Positions 16,650-25,460 of a DNA stretch of 64,000 nt are shown piece by piece. Positions within the stretch are counted from its first letter, which is position 1, and every line of letters starts with the position of its first letter. A program made the position numbers and the translations under genes. This DNA is from CAYJFK01 sp964369475 (lineage in GTDB: Bacteria; Bacillota; Clostridia; Oscillospirales; Feifaniaceae). The notes under the pieces were generated by a model. It saw nothing but the letters and a program-made list of their open reading frames with translations. It was not told the DNA's origin and did not search any database. The DNA is taken from positions 10,862-74,861 of the forward strand of contig CAYJFK010000003.1 of assembly GCA_964369475.1 (NCBI GenBank). Reading direction: 5' to 3'.

Positions 16650-17150
16650 CTACATGTCAAATAAGCCTTCGAGCGGTCTTATCTTCATAATTTTGCCTTC
16701 TATGTCCACATTTATAACAACATGTGGAATTGCAGGCACCAAAAGCAGACGTCCGTCCTTTGCCTTAACGTGATAGACGTCGTTAGCCCCTGTGGCTTGT
16801 ACCTGTATTATATCGCCGTAAACTTCGCCACTGTCGACATCTGTTACCGTAACCCCCATAAGGTCTCTAACAAGGTAACTGCCTTTGGGCAGTTTAAGCG
16901 AGGCCCTGTCGATATATACGACACGACCTATAAGCGGCATTGCCTCGTCTATCGAGTCTATACCGCTTATCTTGAGGTTTACCGCCCCCCTGTGGACACG
17001 AGCACGCTCCACTTTTAGGGGGGCTTTATCCTCTAAATAAAATGTCTTGTACTTTAGCATAGCATCAAGGCTGTCTGCCCAAGCTTCCATACGAAGCTCG
17101 CCTGCTATGCCATGAGTAGAGACTATCTTGCCCGTTTCTATCAAATCCAT
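16650..17150 (-). CDS. rimM: Ribosome maturation factor RimM
   Basis: 166 residues from ATG at 17150, directly after the khpA stop. RimM helps assemble the 30S head. Visible: the opening ETGKIVSTHGIAGELRM (RimM N-domain beta barrel) and the PRC-barrel half YLVRDLMGVTVTDVDSG through ANDVYHVK and LLVPAIPHVVINVDI. Placement khpA-rimM-trmD is standard. A 13-codon extension to 17189 overlaps khpA and is unlikely. Confidence 0.95.
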   Translation of the reverse strand: MDLIETGKIVSTHGIAGELRMEAWADSLDAMLKYKTFYLEDKAPLKVERARVHRGAVNLKISGIDSIDEAMPLIGRVVYIDRASLKLPKGSYLVRDLMGVTVTDVDSGEVYGDIIQVQATGANDVYHVKAKDGRLLLVPAIPHVVINVDIEGKIMKIRPLEGLFDM

Positions 17151-17151
17151 A

Positions 17152-17388
17152 TTACTCAACAATATCGACCTGTATTTTCTCACCGGCACGAGCTGCGGCC
17201 GCCTTCATGACAGAACGGATTGCCTTGGCGGTGCGCCCTTGCTTGCCAATAACACGCCCCATTTCCCCTTCGGCTACACGAAGGGAATAAACCACTGTGC
17301 CCTCATCTTTCGAAGTAACCTCGACCGATACCGAATCGGGATCGCTTACGAGATTTCTTGCAAGGCACAAAAGCAAATCTTTCAGCAT
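17152..17388 (-). CDS. khpA: KH-domain RNA-binding protein KhpA
   Basis: 78 residues. A single type II KH domain with the GxxG loop in RVIGKQGRTAKAIRSVM (residues about 45-61). KhpA (YlqC) pairs with KhpB/Jag and influences cell division and RNA binding in Firmicutes. It lies 1 nt after rpsP and 1 nt before rimM, the usual order. Confidence 0.95.
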   Translation of the reverse strand: MLKDLLLCLARNLVSDPDSVSVEVTSKDEGTVVYSLRVAEGEMGRVIGKQGRTAKAIRSVMKAAAARAGEKIQVDIVE

Positions 17389-17389
17389 C

Positions 17390-17632
17390 TTAGATAATAC
17401 CGTTCTTCTTTAGAAGCGCCTTTACTGTATCTGTGGGTTGTGCGCCGTTCTTAATCCAAGTCGTTACCTTCTCTGCATCTACTGTGAAAACGCTTGGCTC
17501 TCTCATTGGATCGTATGTGCCGATCTCCTCGATAAATCTACCATCTCTTGGGTAACGGGAATCTGCTACTACCACACGATAGAAAGGAGCTTTCTTTGCG
17601 CCCATACGGCGAAGTCTGATTTTTACTGCCAT
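17390..17632 (-). CDS. rpsP: 30S ribosomal protein S16
   Basis: 80 residues from ATG at 17632, preceded by AGAGGTG; the open frame runs 20 codons further from a TTG without support. The sequence MAVKIRLRRMGAKKAPFYRV and the VADSRYPRDGRFIEEIGTYDP block are diagnostic for bS16. It sits 119 nt after ffh, and that gap shows no hairpin strong enough to end transcription. Confidence 0.97.
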   Translation of the reverse strand: MAVKIRLRRMGAKKAPFYRVVVADSRYPRDGRFIEEIGTYDPMREPSVFTVDAEKVTTWIKNGAQPTDTVKALLKKNGII

Positions 17633-17751
17633 TTTGTACACCTCTAAAATAATATTAATATATTTTGACTTGGCATAGTTGCCAATTATCAAACAAATTT
17701 TGTTGCAAGGGCTCTCCCCCCGCTTAACTAAATGCTTAACTAAATGCTTTA

Positions 17752-19098
17752 CTAAAAGGGAAACTTAAATCCCGCAAGGCCTTTGCGACCCTTCTTTTTC
17801 TTACCACCGCCCGTGCCCATAAGTTGTTTCATAACCTTTTTAAGCATGTCAAACTGCTTTAAAAGCTTGTTTATATCCTCAACCTTTGTGCCCGAGCCCC
17901 TTGCTATTCTCTGCTTGCGTGAACTGTTTATAATATCTGGATTTCTGCGCTCTTTTGCCGTCATGGAGCATATAATTGCCTCCATGCGTGCAAACTCGCC
18001 CTCGTCTATCTCTGCATTTTTAAGCTGACCGCCGCCCGGCATCATGGAGAGCATTTGCTCCATGCCGCCCATCTTTTTCATCTGGCGCATCTGCTCTAAG
18101 AAGTCCTCCAAATCGAGCTTTTGACTTCTCATCTTGCGCTCGAGCTCCTCTGCCGACTTTTCGTCAAAGCTCTCTTGCGCCTTTTCTATAAGTGTAAGCA
18201 CGTCGCCCATTCCGAGTATGCGAGATGCCATACGATCGGGGTGAAATGCCTCTATTTCGGTTAGCTTTTCACCCATTCCGACAAATTTTATAGGCTTACC
18301 CGTGATATATCTAACAGATAGAGCCGCACCGCCTCTTGCATCGCCGTCCATCTTGGTCATTACAACGCCCGTTATGTTTAGCCGCTCCTCGAAGGAGGCC
18401 GCAACATTTACAGCATCTTGACCTGTCATTGCGTCTACTACAAGAAGTATCTCGGTAGGGGCAGCGACCTCTTTTACCGCCTCGAGCTCTGCCATAAGCT
18501 CATCGTCTATATGAAGGCGACCTGCCGTGTCGAGAAATACCATGTCGCACCCTGTGCGCCTTGCCTCCTCGATGGCGGCCTTTGCGATCGACGGAACGTC
18601 TGTATTGCCCTCCTGCGAGAATACAGGCACGCCGACACCCTCACCCACAACATGGAGCTGTTTAATTGCGGCCGGTCGATACACGTCACAGGCTGCGAGC
18701 ATCGGCCTTTTGCCCTGCTTTTTATAAAGCCCTGCAAGCTTTGCCGTGTTTGTCGTCTTACCGCTACCTTGCAGGCCGACCATCATAATAACTGTCGGCG
18801 GGGAGGAGGAAATTTCGAGCTTTGCGTTTTGTCCACCCATAAGCTCTATCAATTCTTCGTGAACTATCTTAACAACATGTTGACCGGGTGTTAAGCTCTC
18901 GAGCACCTGCGCACCTATCGCACGCTCTGTTACGGTCGCAACAAATGCCTTAACAACCTTTATATTTACATCGGCGCCGAGAAGTACAAGCCGCACCTCT
19001 CGCATAGCTTCCTTTATGTCGGCCTCGGTTAGTTTTCCCTTGCCTCGAAGCTTTTTAAATGTCGCCGACAGTCTTTCGCTTAAAGATTCAAACAGCAT
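17752..19098 (-). CDS. ffh: Signal recognition particle protein Ffh
   Basis: 448 residues. Ffh binds the SRP RNA and signal sequences and delivers ribosomes to FtsY. The N/G GTPase domain holds GLQGSGKTT (108-116), LAACDVYRPAAIKQL, DTAGRLHIDDELM and TKMDGDARGGAA. The C-terminal M domain is methionine rich (FLEQMRQMKKMGGMEQMLSM, then VKQRIARGSGT-type RQRIARGSGT) and the tail is basic. It follows ylxM by 1 nt. Confidence 0.97.
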   Translation of the reverse strand: MLFESLSERLSATFKKLRGKGKLTEADIKEAMREVRLVLLGADVNIKVVKAFVATVTERAIGAQVLESLTPGQHVVKIVHEELIELMGGQNAKLEISSSPPTVIMMVGLQGSGKTTNTAKLAGLYKKQGKRPMLAACDVYRPAAIKQLHVVGEGVGVPVFSQEGNTDVPSIAKAAIEEARRTGCDMVFLDTAGRLHIDDELMAELEAVKEVAAPTEILLVVDAMTGQDAVNVAASFEERLNITGVVMTKMDGDARGGAALSVRYITGKPIKFVGMGEKLTEIEAFHPDRMASRILGMGDVLTLIEKAQESFDEKSAEELERKMRSQKLDLEDFLEQMRQMKKMGGMEQMLSMMPGGGQLKNAEIDEGEFARMEAIICSMTAKERRNPDIINSSRKQRIARGSGTKVEDINKLLKQFDMLKKVMKQLMGTGGGKKKKGRKGLAGFKFPF

Positions 19099-19099
19099 A

Positions 19100-19471
19100 C
19101 TATAACCTCACCTTTGATATGGCGGCATCAATTTCCAGCGCAAAATCCTCTATCGGCTTTACATAGGCATTTTCCTTTGCAAAGTTCGATATTCGCCGCC
19201 CTATGTTCTCCATTTGCATAACAAATTCTTCAAGCTGCTCAATTTTGCGGACAAGCCCTAAGCTATCCTCCATATCAAGCAGTTGCGCCTCGCCCCTCTT
19301 AATGCTGTCTCTAACCCCTTGACGGGTTATGCCTGCATGTTCTGATATCTCGGCAAGCGACAGATCCTCGTTGTAGTATAGGTCCACTACCTCACGTTGC
19401 TTACCTGTAAGCGCTCCGCCGTAGTAGTCGAGAAGCAGTGCGATTTTTAAATCTTTCTCGGGCTTTGGCAT
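19100..19471 (-). CDS. ylxM: YlxM-family SRP-associated helix-turn-helix protein
   Basis: 123 residues from ATG at 19471, after GGAGGTG at 7 nt; the open frame extends 25 codons further without support. YlxM is a small sigma-70 region-4-like helix-turn-helix protein (ALTGKQREVVDLYYNEDLSL, then EISEHAGITRQGVRDSIKR) that in streptococci modulates SRP. It is the first gene of the ffh operon, as in most Firmicutes. Confidence 0.93.
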   Translation of the reverse strand: MPKPEKDLKIALLLDYYGGALTGKQREVVDLYYNEDLSLAEISEHAGITRQGVRDSIKRGEAQLLDMEDSLGLVRKIEQLEEFVMQMENIGRRISNFAKENAYVKPIEDFALEIDAAISKVRL

Positions 19472-19487
19472 GATTTCACCTCCGAAG

Positions 19488-19546
19488 TGTAAAGAATTTT
19501 TCTTTACATCCTTGTGTATTATACATGCTAAGAGTCCAAAAGTCAA
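19488..19546 (-). promoter_or_regulatory. ylxM-ffh operon promoter and leader palindrome
   Basis: On the minus strand -35 TTGACT (19546-19541), 17-nt spacer and -10 TATAAT (19523-19518). The leader begins near 19511 and immediately forms TGTAAAGAA-AAA-TTCTTTACA (19508-19500, 19496-19488), a perfect 9-bp inverted repeat. This could be an operator or a 5' stabilising hairpin. Confidence 0.75.
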
Positions 19547-19598
19547 GGCAATTTTACCTAATTAGAGCAACTTTTTTTGTAAATATTTTCGAAATAAG

Positions 19599-19627
19599 TT
19601 GCTAATAACCGCCAAATGCGATATAAT
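19599..19627 (+). promoter_or_regulatory. mntP promoter
   Basis: -35 TTGCTA (19599-19604), 17-nt spacer and -10 TATAAT (19622-19627). An 8-bp inverted repeat AGCAACTT/AAGTTGCT (19566-19573, 19596-19603) overlaps the -35 box and could bind a regulator. No yybP-ykoY manganese riboswitch is visible; the leader is only about 25 nt. Confidence 0.7.
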
Positions 19628-19659
19628 CAGCAAAAAGAAAAATGTTAGTGGAGGTTAAT

Positions 19660-20229
19660 ATGACCTTAATCACACTTATAATGCTATCCTTCGGCCTTGC
19701 AATGGACGCTTTTGCAGTATCGGTCTCAAACGGCATGTGCTACAACGATTACAGACTAAAGGATTCGTTTTTTGCCGCACTATGTTTTGGCTTTTTCCAA
19801 GGCGCTATGCCATTAATCGGCTTTTTCTTTGGAAATTTGCTTGGCGACTTTATCGTGGCCTTTGACCACTGGATCGCACTGCTTCTACTCGGCTTTATTG
19901 GCGGAAAAATGATAGGCGATGCCATAAAAGAGCGAAAAAACCCCGAAGATTTCTGCTTGCTCGAAAGGTATACCCCAAAGGAAATGTTCCTTCAAGCAGT
20001 CGCAACAAGCATAGATGCAATGGCTGTCGGCATACAGTTTTCCGTAATGCGTGTCGACATAACCTCTGCCGTTATGGCTATTGCCGTTATTACTACGCTA
20101 TGTTGCCTATGTGGGGGCTGGCTCGGCCGCAAATTCGGCTCTATTCTCGGTAGCAACGCCAAACTGCTCGGTGGAGCTATACTTGTCTTTATCGGAGTTA
20201 GAATTTTTGTCGAGCACACCATGCTTTAA
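19660..20229 (+). CDS. mntP: Manganese efflux pump MntP
   Basis: 189 residues from ATG at 19660, 5 nt after GGAGGT; an upstream ATG at 19642 would place the ribosome binding site inside the gene. Six membrane helices arranged as two repeated halves: GLAMDAFAVSVSNG in the first and ATSIDAMAVGIQFS in the second carry the paired aspartates expected for manganese transport. It exports Mn2+ and guards against excess. It is divergent from the ylxM operon. Confidence 0.93.
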   Translation: MTLITLIMLSFGLAMDAFAVSVSNGMCYNDYRLKDSFFAALCFGFFQGAMPLIGFFFGNLLGDFIVAFDHWIALLLLGFIGGKMIGDAIKERKNPEDFCLLERYTPKEMFLQAVATSIDAMAVGIQFSVMRVDITSAVMAIAVITTLCCLCGGWLGRKFGSILGSNAKLLGGAILVFIGVRIFVEHTML

Positions 20230-20230
20230 G

Positions 20231-20276
20231 TTGATAGGCGCAGTACAAGCCCCGTATATATTTTGCATTTTGTACT
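20231..20276 (+). promoter_or_regulatory. Possible promoter and inverted repeat before the PdaA-like gene
   Basis: -35 TTGATA (20231-20236), 18-nt spacer and -10 TATATA (20255-20260). AGTACAA (20242-20248) and TTGTACT (20270-20276) form a 7-bp inverted repeat bracketing the -10 box. The case is modest; the gene could also be read from the mntP promoter. Confidence 0.4.
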
Positions 20277-20283
20277 ACTTCCG

Positions 20284-20312
20284 TCACCCTTTGCATATTT
20301 TGCAAGGGGTGA
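20284..20312 (+). terminator. Hairpin burying the PdaA-like ribosome binding site
   Basis: TCACCCTTTGCA (20284-20295) pairs with TGCAAGGGGTGA (20301-20312), 12 bp with one U-G wobble and a 5-nt loop. The right arm contains the AAGGGGTG ribosome binding site of the next gene and is followed by TATTTTTA. It can be read as the mntP terminator, as an attenuator, or as a translational switch. Confidence 0.6.
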
Positions 20313-20319
20313 TATTTTT

Positions 20320-21129
20320 ATGAAATACAAAAAAATAGCGGCAACCTTTGCTGTAATACTAATGGCAGGACTGACGGCAGGCGGCATGAGGCTATATGTA
20401 AACAGCATAGCACTTACCACTGCCGCCACAACCGATTGGAGGCTAAAATTCCGCACCGAAGGAGAGCTTCCCGACGGTAACGCAAGCACAGAGCAACTTG
20501 CAAAGTACAACACATGGTTTCACGGTGACACCGAGGACAATGTGCTATATCTAACCTTCGACACAGGTTACGAAAACGGCTATACAGAGCAAATTTTAGA
20601 CACTCTCGCCGCTCACGGAGTACCTGCCGCCTTTTTTATTGTGGGAAACTACACGGAAAACTCTCCCGACATTTTAAAACGCATGGTGGCAGAAGGGCAC
20701 ATTGTGGGCAATCACACCGCTACCCACCCCAACATGAGCAAGATAGAGGATATATCCGTCCTTAAAAGCGAGCTCGAAACGCTTGAACGAGACTTTTTCG
20801 AGGTTACAGGGGTCTCGATGTCAAAATATTACAGGCCTCCACAAGGCAAGTACAGCGAACAAAACTTACAAAATGCAAGTAATTTATCCTACAAGACAAT
20901 TTTCTGGAGTCTCGCCTATGTAGACTGGTATGTAGACAATCAGCCGACACGTGAAGAAGCTATCGAAAGGCTAATACCACGCACTCACCCCGGAGCGGTA
21001 GTTTTGCTACATAGCACCTCCAAGACAAATGCCGAGATATTAGACGAGCTCATAACAACATGGCTCGAAATGGGCTATCGCTTTGGCACACTCGACGAGC
21101 TGACGGCAGACACAAGCGAAGCATCGTGA
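20320..21129 (+). CDS. PdaA-like polysaccharide deacetylase
   Basis: 269 residues from ATG at 20320. An N-terminal signal anchor (about 5-24) places the NodB deacetylase domain outside the membrane. Motif 1 is FDTGYENGY, motif 2 GNHTATHP with both metal histidines, motif 3 RPPQGKYS, then SLAYVDWYVDNQP and the C-terminal VVLLHSTSKTNAEIL. The YENGY and VDW signatures match the PdaA group, which makes muramic-delta-lactam in spore cortex. PdaA normally has DN where most NodB proteins have DD; here the pair is DT. It suggests a spore former, though a vegetative peptidoglycan deacetylase is possible. Confidence 0.88.
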   Translation: MKYKKIAATFAVILMAGLTAGGMRLYVNSIALTTAATTDWRLKFRTEGELPDGNASTEQLAKYNTWFHGDTEDNVLYLTFDTGYENGYTEQILDTLAAHGVPAAFFIVGNYTENSPDILKRMVAEGHIVGNHTATHPNMSKIEDISVLKSELETLERDFFEVTGVSMSKYYRPPQGKYSEQNLQNASNLSYKTIFWSLAYVDWYVDNQPTREEAIERLIPRTHPGAVVLLHSTSKTNAEILDELITTWLEMGYRFGTLDELTADTSEAS

Positions 21130-21209
21130 TATGTTTAATGGAATTTTTGACCCTTGTCAAAAATAGACATGGATAGCGACAGATGGCGGACGCTTGCCTA
21201 AATGTGCAT

Positions 21210-21257
21210 ATACAAATATACAGAGGAGGGCATGTGCCCTCCTCTGTATATTTGTAT
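21210..21257. terminator. Bidirectional terminator with a perfect 23-bp stem
   Basis: Positions 21210-21232 and 21235-21257 are perfect reverse complements around TG; the core is GAGGAGGGCA/TGCCCTCCTC with A/T-rich outer arms. It lies between two convergent genes, the PdaA-like gene (ends 21129) and mrdA (ends 21264), and can serve both. Confidence 0.85.
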
Positions 21258-21263
21258 CGTTCC

Positions 21264-23309
21264 CTACTCGATTAACATCATCTCTCCGTCGACTATTTCG
21301 CCGCCCTCAGCTCTGCTTGCAAAGTATGTGTCGAGTATTTCCTTTGCAACGGGCGACGAGGCGCTACCCGAGCCGCCGTGCTCTATTACAACAGCTATTG
21401 CAATTTCGGGTGCTTCGTAAGGCGCAAAGCATACAAAAACGCCATTTGCAGTGCCCTGCGGCACCTGAGCAGTTCCCGTCTTACCTGCGACATTCACAGG
21501 ATAGTTTGCAAATACACCCGATGCCGTTCCGACCTCTGCCGCCGAGCGCATACCTGCAAGAATTGCATCTAAGTCGCTCTTTGGTATGTCGAGCGTGCCG
21601 AGAACGACAGGCTCTCTCTCTTCGACTATCTCTGTGTTATGGTAGTTGTTTATCTCTTTTATAAGTGTCGGCTGATAATGCGTGCCGCCGTTGGCGATTG
21701 TGGCAATATAATTTGCAATTTGAATAGGTGTAAAGAGATTTTCCGACTGGCCGATTGCCGCCTGAACGGTGTCACCTGCATACCAACGTCTCGCCTCCTG
21801 CTCTCTGCTCTCAGGCCCTGCTATATTTCCGCTCGCTTCGCCCGTTAGCTCTATACCTGTCTTTTGACCAAGCCCAACAGCCGTTGTCCAGTAGTTTAGA
21901 GCCTCGATGCCGACAAGCCGTCCCACTTCGTAGTAGTAGACATTGCACGAGTTTTGCAGTGCCGCCGTCAAATCTTGACTTCCATGAGTCACACCATAAT
22001 CGGTAAAGACCCAGCATCTAAAAAGTTGCGGTGCGTAGAAGTCGTATATGCCGTCGCAGCGTATTCTTGTCTCGGGAGTTATAACCCCCTCTTTTAAACC
22101 TGCAAGCGAGGTTACCATTTTATATGTCGACCCCGGCTCGTATACCCCCGATATTGCCCTGTTAAAGAGTGGGTTGTCGGGGTTTTGCAAAAGATCCGCA
22201 AAATCCTCGCCATATGTCGAAAGATCGTATGTCGGGTGCGATGCAAGGGCTAATACTTCACCCGTGTTTACATCTATCGCCACGACAGCGCCAGAGGTGG
22301 CATCGTATCCTCTGCCCTCTCCCGTCGACCGGCCTCTTGCCGCTATCGACTCGATCGTTTCCTTTAAAGCTCGCTCTGCCGTTGCCTGTAAATTTAGATC
22401 TATCGTAAGCACTACACTATTGCCCGAGCGTGCTTCTTCCTCCGAGATAACATCGAGTACCGTACCATACTTATTTTGCTCCACGACCCTTGATCCCGAT
22501 ATACCCCTTAGATACTCCTCCATCGTGTACTCAATTCCGTCCTTGCCCACAATGTCGGATAGCATATACCCATTGTCGAGATACTGCTCTGTCTCGCCCT
22601 TGTAAATGGGCCCTACTCTGCCCAAGATATGAGCGGCAAAGGTCGTCGTGTACTCTCTTGACGCTTCGACAGATATTTCCACGCCAAATAGCGTTTCCTG
22701 ACGTTCTCTAACCTCTGTTACGCTCTCTATCGAAATGTCTTCGGCAAATGTAAAATAATTGTATGTCGAAAAATCCTGACGCTCCATCTCGTAGCGAACA
22801 CCTGCAACGACACGTTGCTGTGTTTCGGACATGCCCTCTAAATCGTACCGCTCCACAAGTTTCTCCATTACCTCGGGAGCGCTTGCCGTTTGCTCGAGCC
22901 GTAAAGTTTCAAGTAGCGTCTCTCTCTCCTCGCCGATAAACTCGTACGGAGGGAGCGTTATCGGCAGTGGATCGGTAAAGGCAGGGCTTTCTTCTTCGAG
23001 CAGTGATAATAGCTCCAAAATAACTCCATTTAGCTCCTCGCTACCCGACAAAAAACCCGACAGGCGCACTGTAAATCCTGTTCGATTTACGACGAGCGCT
23101 CTGCCGTTTCGATCGTATATGCCACCTCTCGGCGCTGTTACAGGTTGCGTTCTGTATATCCTTTGCACGGTCTGCTCTCTATAACTCTCGCCATTTACTA
23201 TCTGCAAATTGGCAAGTCTACCTATAAAAACGACCGATATAATCAAGGCACAGGCAACAAGTAGCATGTACCGCATTTTATTTTTTTCAAATAGATTTTC
23301 GTCTCTCAT
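21264..23309 (-). CDS. mrdA: Penicillin-binding protein 2 (elongasome transpeptidase)
   Basis: 681 residues. A class B PBP with one N-terminal membrane helix (about 13-31), the pedestal region starting at APRGGIYDRNG (59-69), and the transpeptidase motifs STYK (394-397), SCN (454-456) and KTGT (610-613). There are no PASTA domains. Following mreC and mreD, it is the RodA-partner transpeptidase of lateral wall growth. ATGA overlap with mreD. The family usually runs 600-700 residues. Confidence 0.93.
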   Translation of the reverse strand: MRDENLFEKNKMRYMLLVACALIISVVFIGRLANLQIVNGESYREQTVQRIYRTQPVTAPRGGIYDRNGRALVVNRTGFTVRLSGFLSGSEELNGVILELLSLLEEESPAFTDPLPITLPPYEFIGEERETLLETLRLEQTASAPEVMEKLVERYDLEGMSETQQRVVAGVRYEMERQDFSTYNYFTFAEDISIESVTEVRERQETLFGVEISVEASREYTTTFAAHILGRVGPIYKGETEQYLDNGYMLSDIVGKDGIEYTMEEYLRGISGSRVVEQNKYGTVLDVISEEEARSGNSVVLTIDLNLQATAERALKETIESIAARGRSTGEGRGYDATSGAVVAIDVNTGEVLALASHPTYDLSTYGEDFADLLQNPDNPLFNRAISGVYEPGSTYKMVTSLAGLKEGVITPETRIRCDGIYDFYAPQLFRCWVFTDYGVTHGSQDLTAALQNSCNVYYYEVGRLVGIEALNYWTTAVGLGQKTGIELTGEASGNIAGPESREQEARRWYAGDTVQAAIGQSENLFTPIQIANYIATIANGGTHYQPTLIKEINNYHNTEIVEEREPVVLGTLDIPKSDLDAILAGMRSAAEVGTASGVFANYPVNVAGKTGTAQVPQGTANGVFVCFAPYEAPEIAIAVVIEHGGSGSASSPVAKEILDTYFASRAEGGEIVDGEMMLIE

Positions 23310-23827
23310 TTGTCCTCCCTACCGCCAAGGCTTACCCTAAGCCTCTTTGCAAGTAGATAATAGGGCACAAGATATATTGCAGAGAGTGCCGCCGCAATCA
23401 GCCTATCTGCCGTATCTTGCAAAAAGCCCGTAAGCCCTGTCGAAACGAGCAGTCTTATAAAGAGATCGCAGGCAATAATCCCAACATGAAGCAGTGCGTA
23501 GAGTACAAGTGCCGCTATAAAGTTGCGAAGCATATAACGCTCTGCGGCAAGTCCTGCGATCATGCCGACCACCATAAATGTAAGGGCGGATAGCCCGACA
23601 TTCATGCCGGCAGTTGCATCTACCAAATAGCCGAGCACAAGCCCAAAAAGAGCGCCTGCGCCCACGCCCTCGTACATCGCTATCGAAATTGTAGCCGCCA
23701 TATAGAGTGTTGGCACAACTCCGAATACCACAATGCCCGACAGTACGGTAGTTTGCAGTATTGCCGATAGCAAAAGCACTGCACCGTATATAGTAATTAA
23801 ATTAATAGTCGAGCGTTCAAGTTGCAT
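23306..23827 (-). CDS. mreD: Rod shape-determining protein MreD
   Basis: 173 residues from ATG at 23827, after a G-rich ribosome binding site; the open frame extends 21 codons into mreC. Five hydrophobic helices, with VPTLYMAATISIAMYEGVGAG and GLVLGYLVDATAG in the pattern typical of MreD. It is the membrane link in the MreBCD rod complex. It overlaps mreC by 11 nt and mrdA by 4 nt. Confidence 0.9.
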   Translation of the reverse strand: MQLERSTINLITIYGAVLLLSAILQTTVLSGIVVFGVVPTLYMAATISIAMYEGVGAGALFGLVLGYLVDATAGMNVGLSALTFMVVGMIAGLAAERYMLRNFIAALVLYALLHVGIIACDLFIRLLVSTGLTGFLQDTADRLIAAALSAIYLVPYYLLAKRLRVSLGGREDK

Positions 23828-24719
23828 CTTCCGCCCCCGTATCACTGTTGACTGCCTCACCGTCAGATCCGCTTTGCGTGCCGGCCGCATCGCCCTCTTG
23901 CTCGTTAAAGCTCTTTATTACCATAACATAGTTTATATTCTCGAAATCGACCGACGGCTCTACAATTGCATAGCTCGATATGTTGTGCTCCTCGGGTAGC
24001 ACTTCCAAAACTTCGCCTATAACAATTCCGCTCGGATATATACTTCCAAGCCCCGAAGTTAAAACAATGTCTCCCGCCTCGGCAGAGCTTTCTCCGGGAA
24101 GATAGGAAAGGCGGCAGTAGCCCTGCTCCCTAAGAGTTGCATCTTCTTCTAAAACCGCAACATCTCTCGTGCGAGAGACTATTGCGCCGACAGGTGATAT
24201 TTCATCTATTATAGAGGTTACCTTAGAATATGTCAGCCCGACCTCCGTTACAATGCCTGCAAGCCCATCGGGAGTAATAACGGCATCGTACCGCTCTATA
24301 TCGTCGGCCGAGCCCTTGTCTATTGTAAAAGTGTAAAAGAGGTTTTCGGGGTCTCTTGCAATAACTTGAGAAAATACATATTCAAACTCTCTGTTTTGCT
24401 CTATTACCCCTGCAAACTCTTTTAAACTCTCGTTTTCATTTCTGTATTTGTCGAGTTCTATAAGCCCTGCTTCGAGCTCTCTTATTTCCTCTTTAAGCGC
24501 CTCGTTTTCCTCGCTAAGCTTGTTCATGTCGCTAAAGTATACAAGATTGTCCGACACAAATAGGGCGACCGATGTAAGCCCCTTTTGCAGAGGGGTTACA
24601 ACGACACCCACTATATTTTGCACAAGCCCTGCCTCCCCTGTCGTTGCCGTTTGATACATCGAAAAGAGGAGCAGTAGTGCCACTATGCCGATTACAAGAA
24701 AAAATTTACCGTTTTTCAT
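23817..24719 (-). CDS. mreC: Rod shape-determining protein MreC
   Basis: 300 residues. An N-terminal membrane helix (about 6-23) is followed by a coiled coil (about 65-105, NKLSEENEALKEEIRELEAGL) and the beta-barrel pair of extracytoplasmic MreC (IDKGSADDIERYDAVITPDGLAG, then DIVLTSGLGSIYPSGIVIGEV). The tail is acidic and Ser/Gly rich. mreB is not adjacent; the 171 nt upstream are non-coding and I see no gene there. Confidence 0.94.
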   Translation of the reverse strand: MKNGKFFLVIGIVALLLLFSMYQTATTGEAGLVQNIVGVVVTPLQKGLTSVALFVSDNLVYFSDMNKLSEENEALKEEIRELEAGLIELDKYRNENESLKEFAGVIEQNREFEYVFSQVIARDPENLFYTFTIDKGSADDIERYDAVITPDGLAGIVTEVGLTYSKVTSIIDEISPVGAIVSRTRDVAVLEEDATLREQGYCRLSYLPGESSAEAGDIVLTSGLGSIYPSGIVIGEVLEVLPEEHNISSYAIVEPSVDFENINYVMVIKSFNEQEGDAAGTQSGSDGEAVNSDTGAEDAT

Positions 24720-24890
24720 CTAATAATATGCCCTTTAACTTGCTTTAACTATAATCCTTGGTCCATTTTATGCTGTTTAATGTTTGACTCAGTACGGCTT
24801 TAAAGCGCTTTATACTATCTAATTTTTATGTCATGCCACCACTTGCCATGCCTTAATACACACAAGTGGCTACAAGACCATAAAAAGCCG

Positions 24891-25460
24891 CTACAAAACC
24901 TCTATGCCAAACTCCTTTAAGATCTCGACCGTTCTGCAAACGGGCAGACCCATTACAGCAAAATAATCTCCCTTAATCCCCCTTATCATTGCAGAGGCCT
25001 TTCCCTGTATGCCGTATCCGCCTGCCTTGTCGAAGGGGTCGCCCGATTTAATGTAATTATCAATCTCGCTTTGTTCGAGCTTTTTAAATGTAACCTCTGT
25101 TACAACAACATCACACATCGACCTATCACCCTTTACAACGGCAACTCCCGTTGCCACTGTATGTGTAGCGCCCGATAGCATTTTAAGCATACCTTCAGCT
25201 TCGACCTCGTCTTTTGGCTTGCCTAAAATAGTGCCATCCTTTATAACAAGGGTATCGCTACCGATAACGACTGCCTCGCTATGCTCCTTTGCTATGCTGC
25301 AAGCCTTTTCAAGAGCAAGCCTTGTTACAAGTATTTCCGCAGAGCTCTCCGTTATGCCGTCCTCGTCTATATCAGAGGGTATAACATCAAAATCAAGCCC
25401 TAAATTTTGCAGTAGTTCACGTCGGCGAGGGGAGGCCGAGGCGAGAATTAATCTTTGCAT
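24891..25460 (-). CDS. maf: Maf-family nucleotide pyrophosphatase
   Basis: 189 residues from ATG at 25460, which shares a base with the upstream stop (TAATG). The signature LILASASPRRRELLQNLGL opens the protein, followed by VIGSDTLVIKDGTILGKPK and GDPFDKAGGYGIQGKAS. Maf proteins hydrolyse dTTP/UTP or modified nucleotides and are implicated in septum control. A 53-codon upstream extension of the frame overlaps the DUF4321 gene and is rejected. Confidence 0.94.
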   Translation of the reverse strand: MQRLILASASPRRRELLQNLGLDFDVIPSDIDEDGITESSAEILVTRLALEKACSIAKEHSEAVVIGSDTLVIKDGTILGKPKDEVEAEGMLKMLSGATHTVATGVAVVKGDRSMCDVVVTEVTFKKLEQSEIDNYIKSGDPFDKAGGYGIQGKASAMIRGIKGDYFAVMGLPVCRTVEILKEFGIEVL

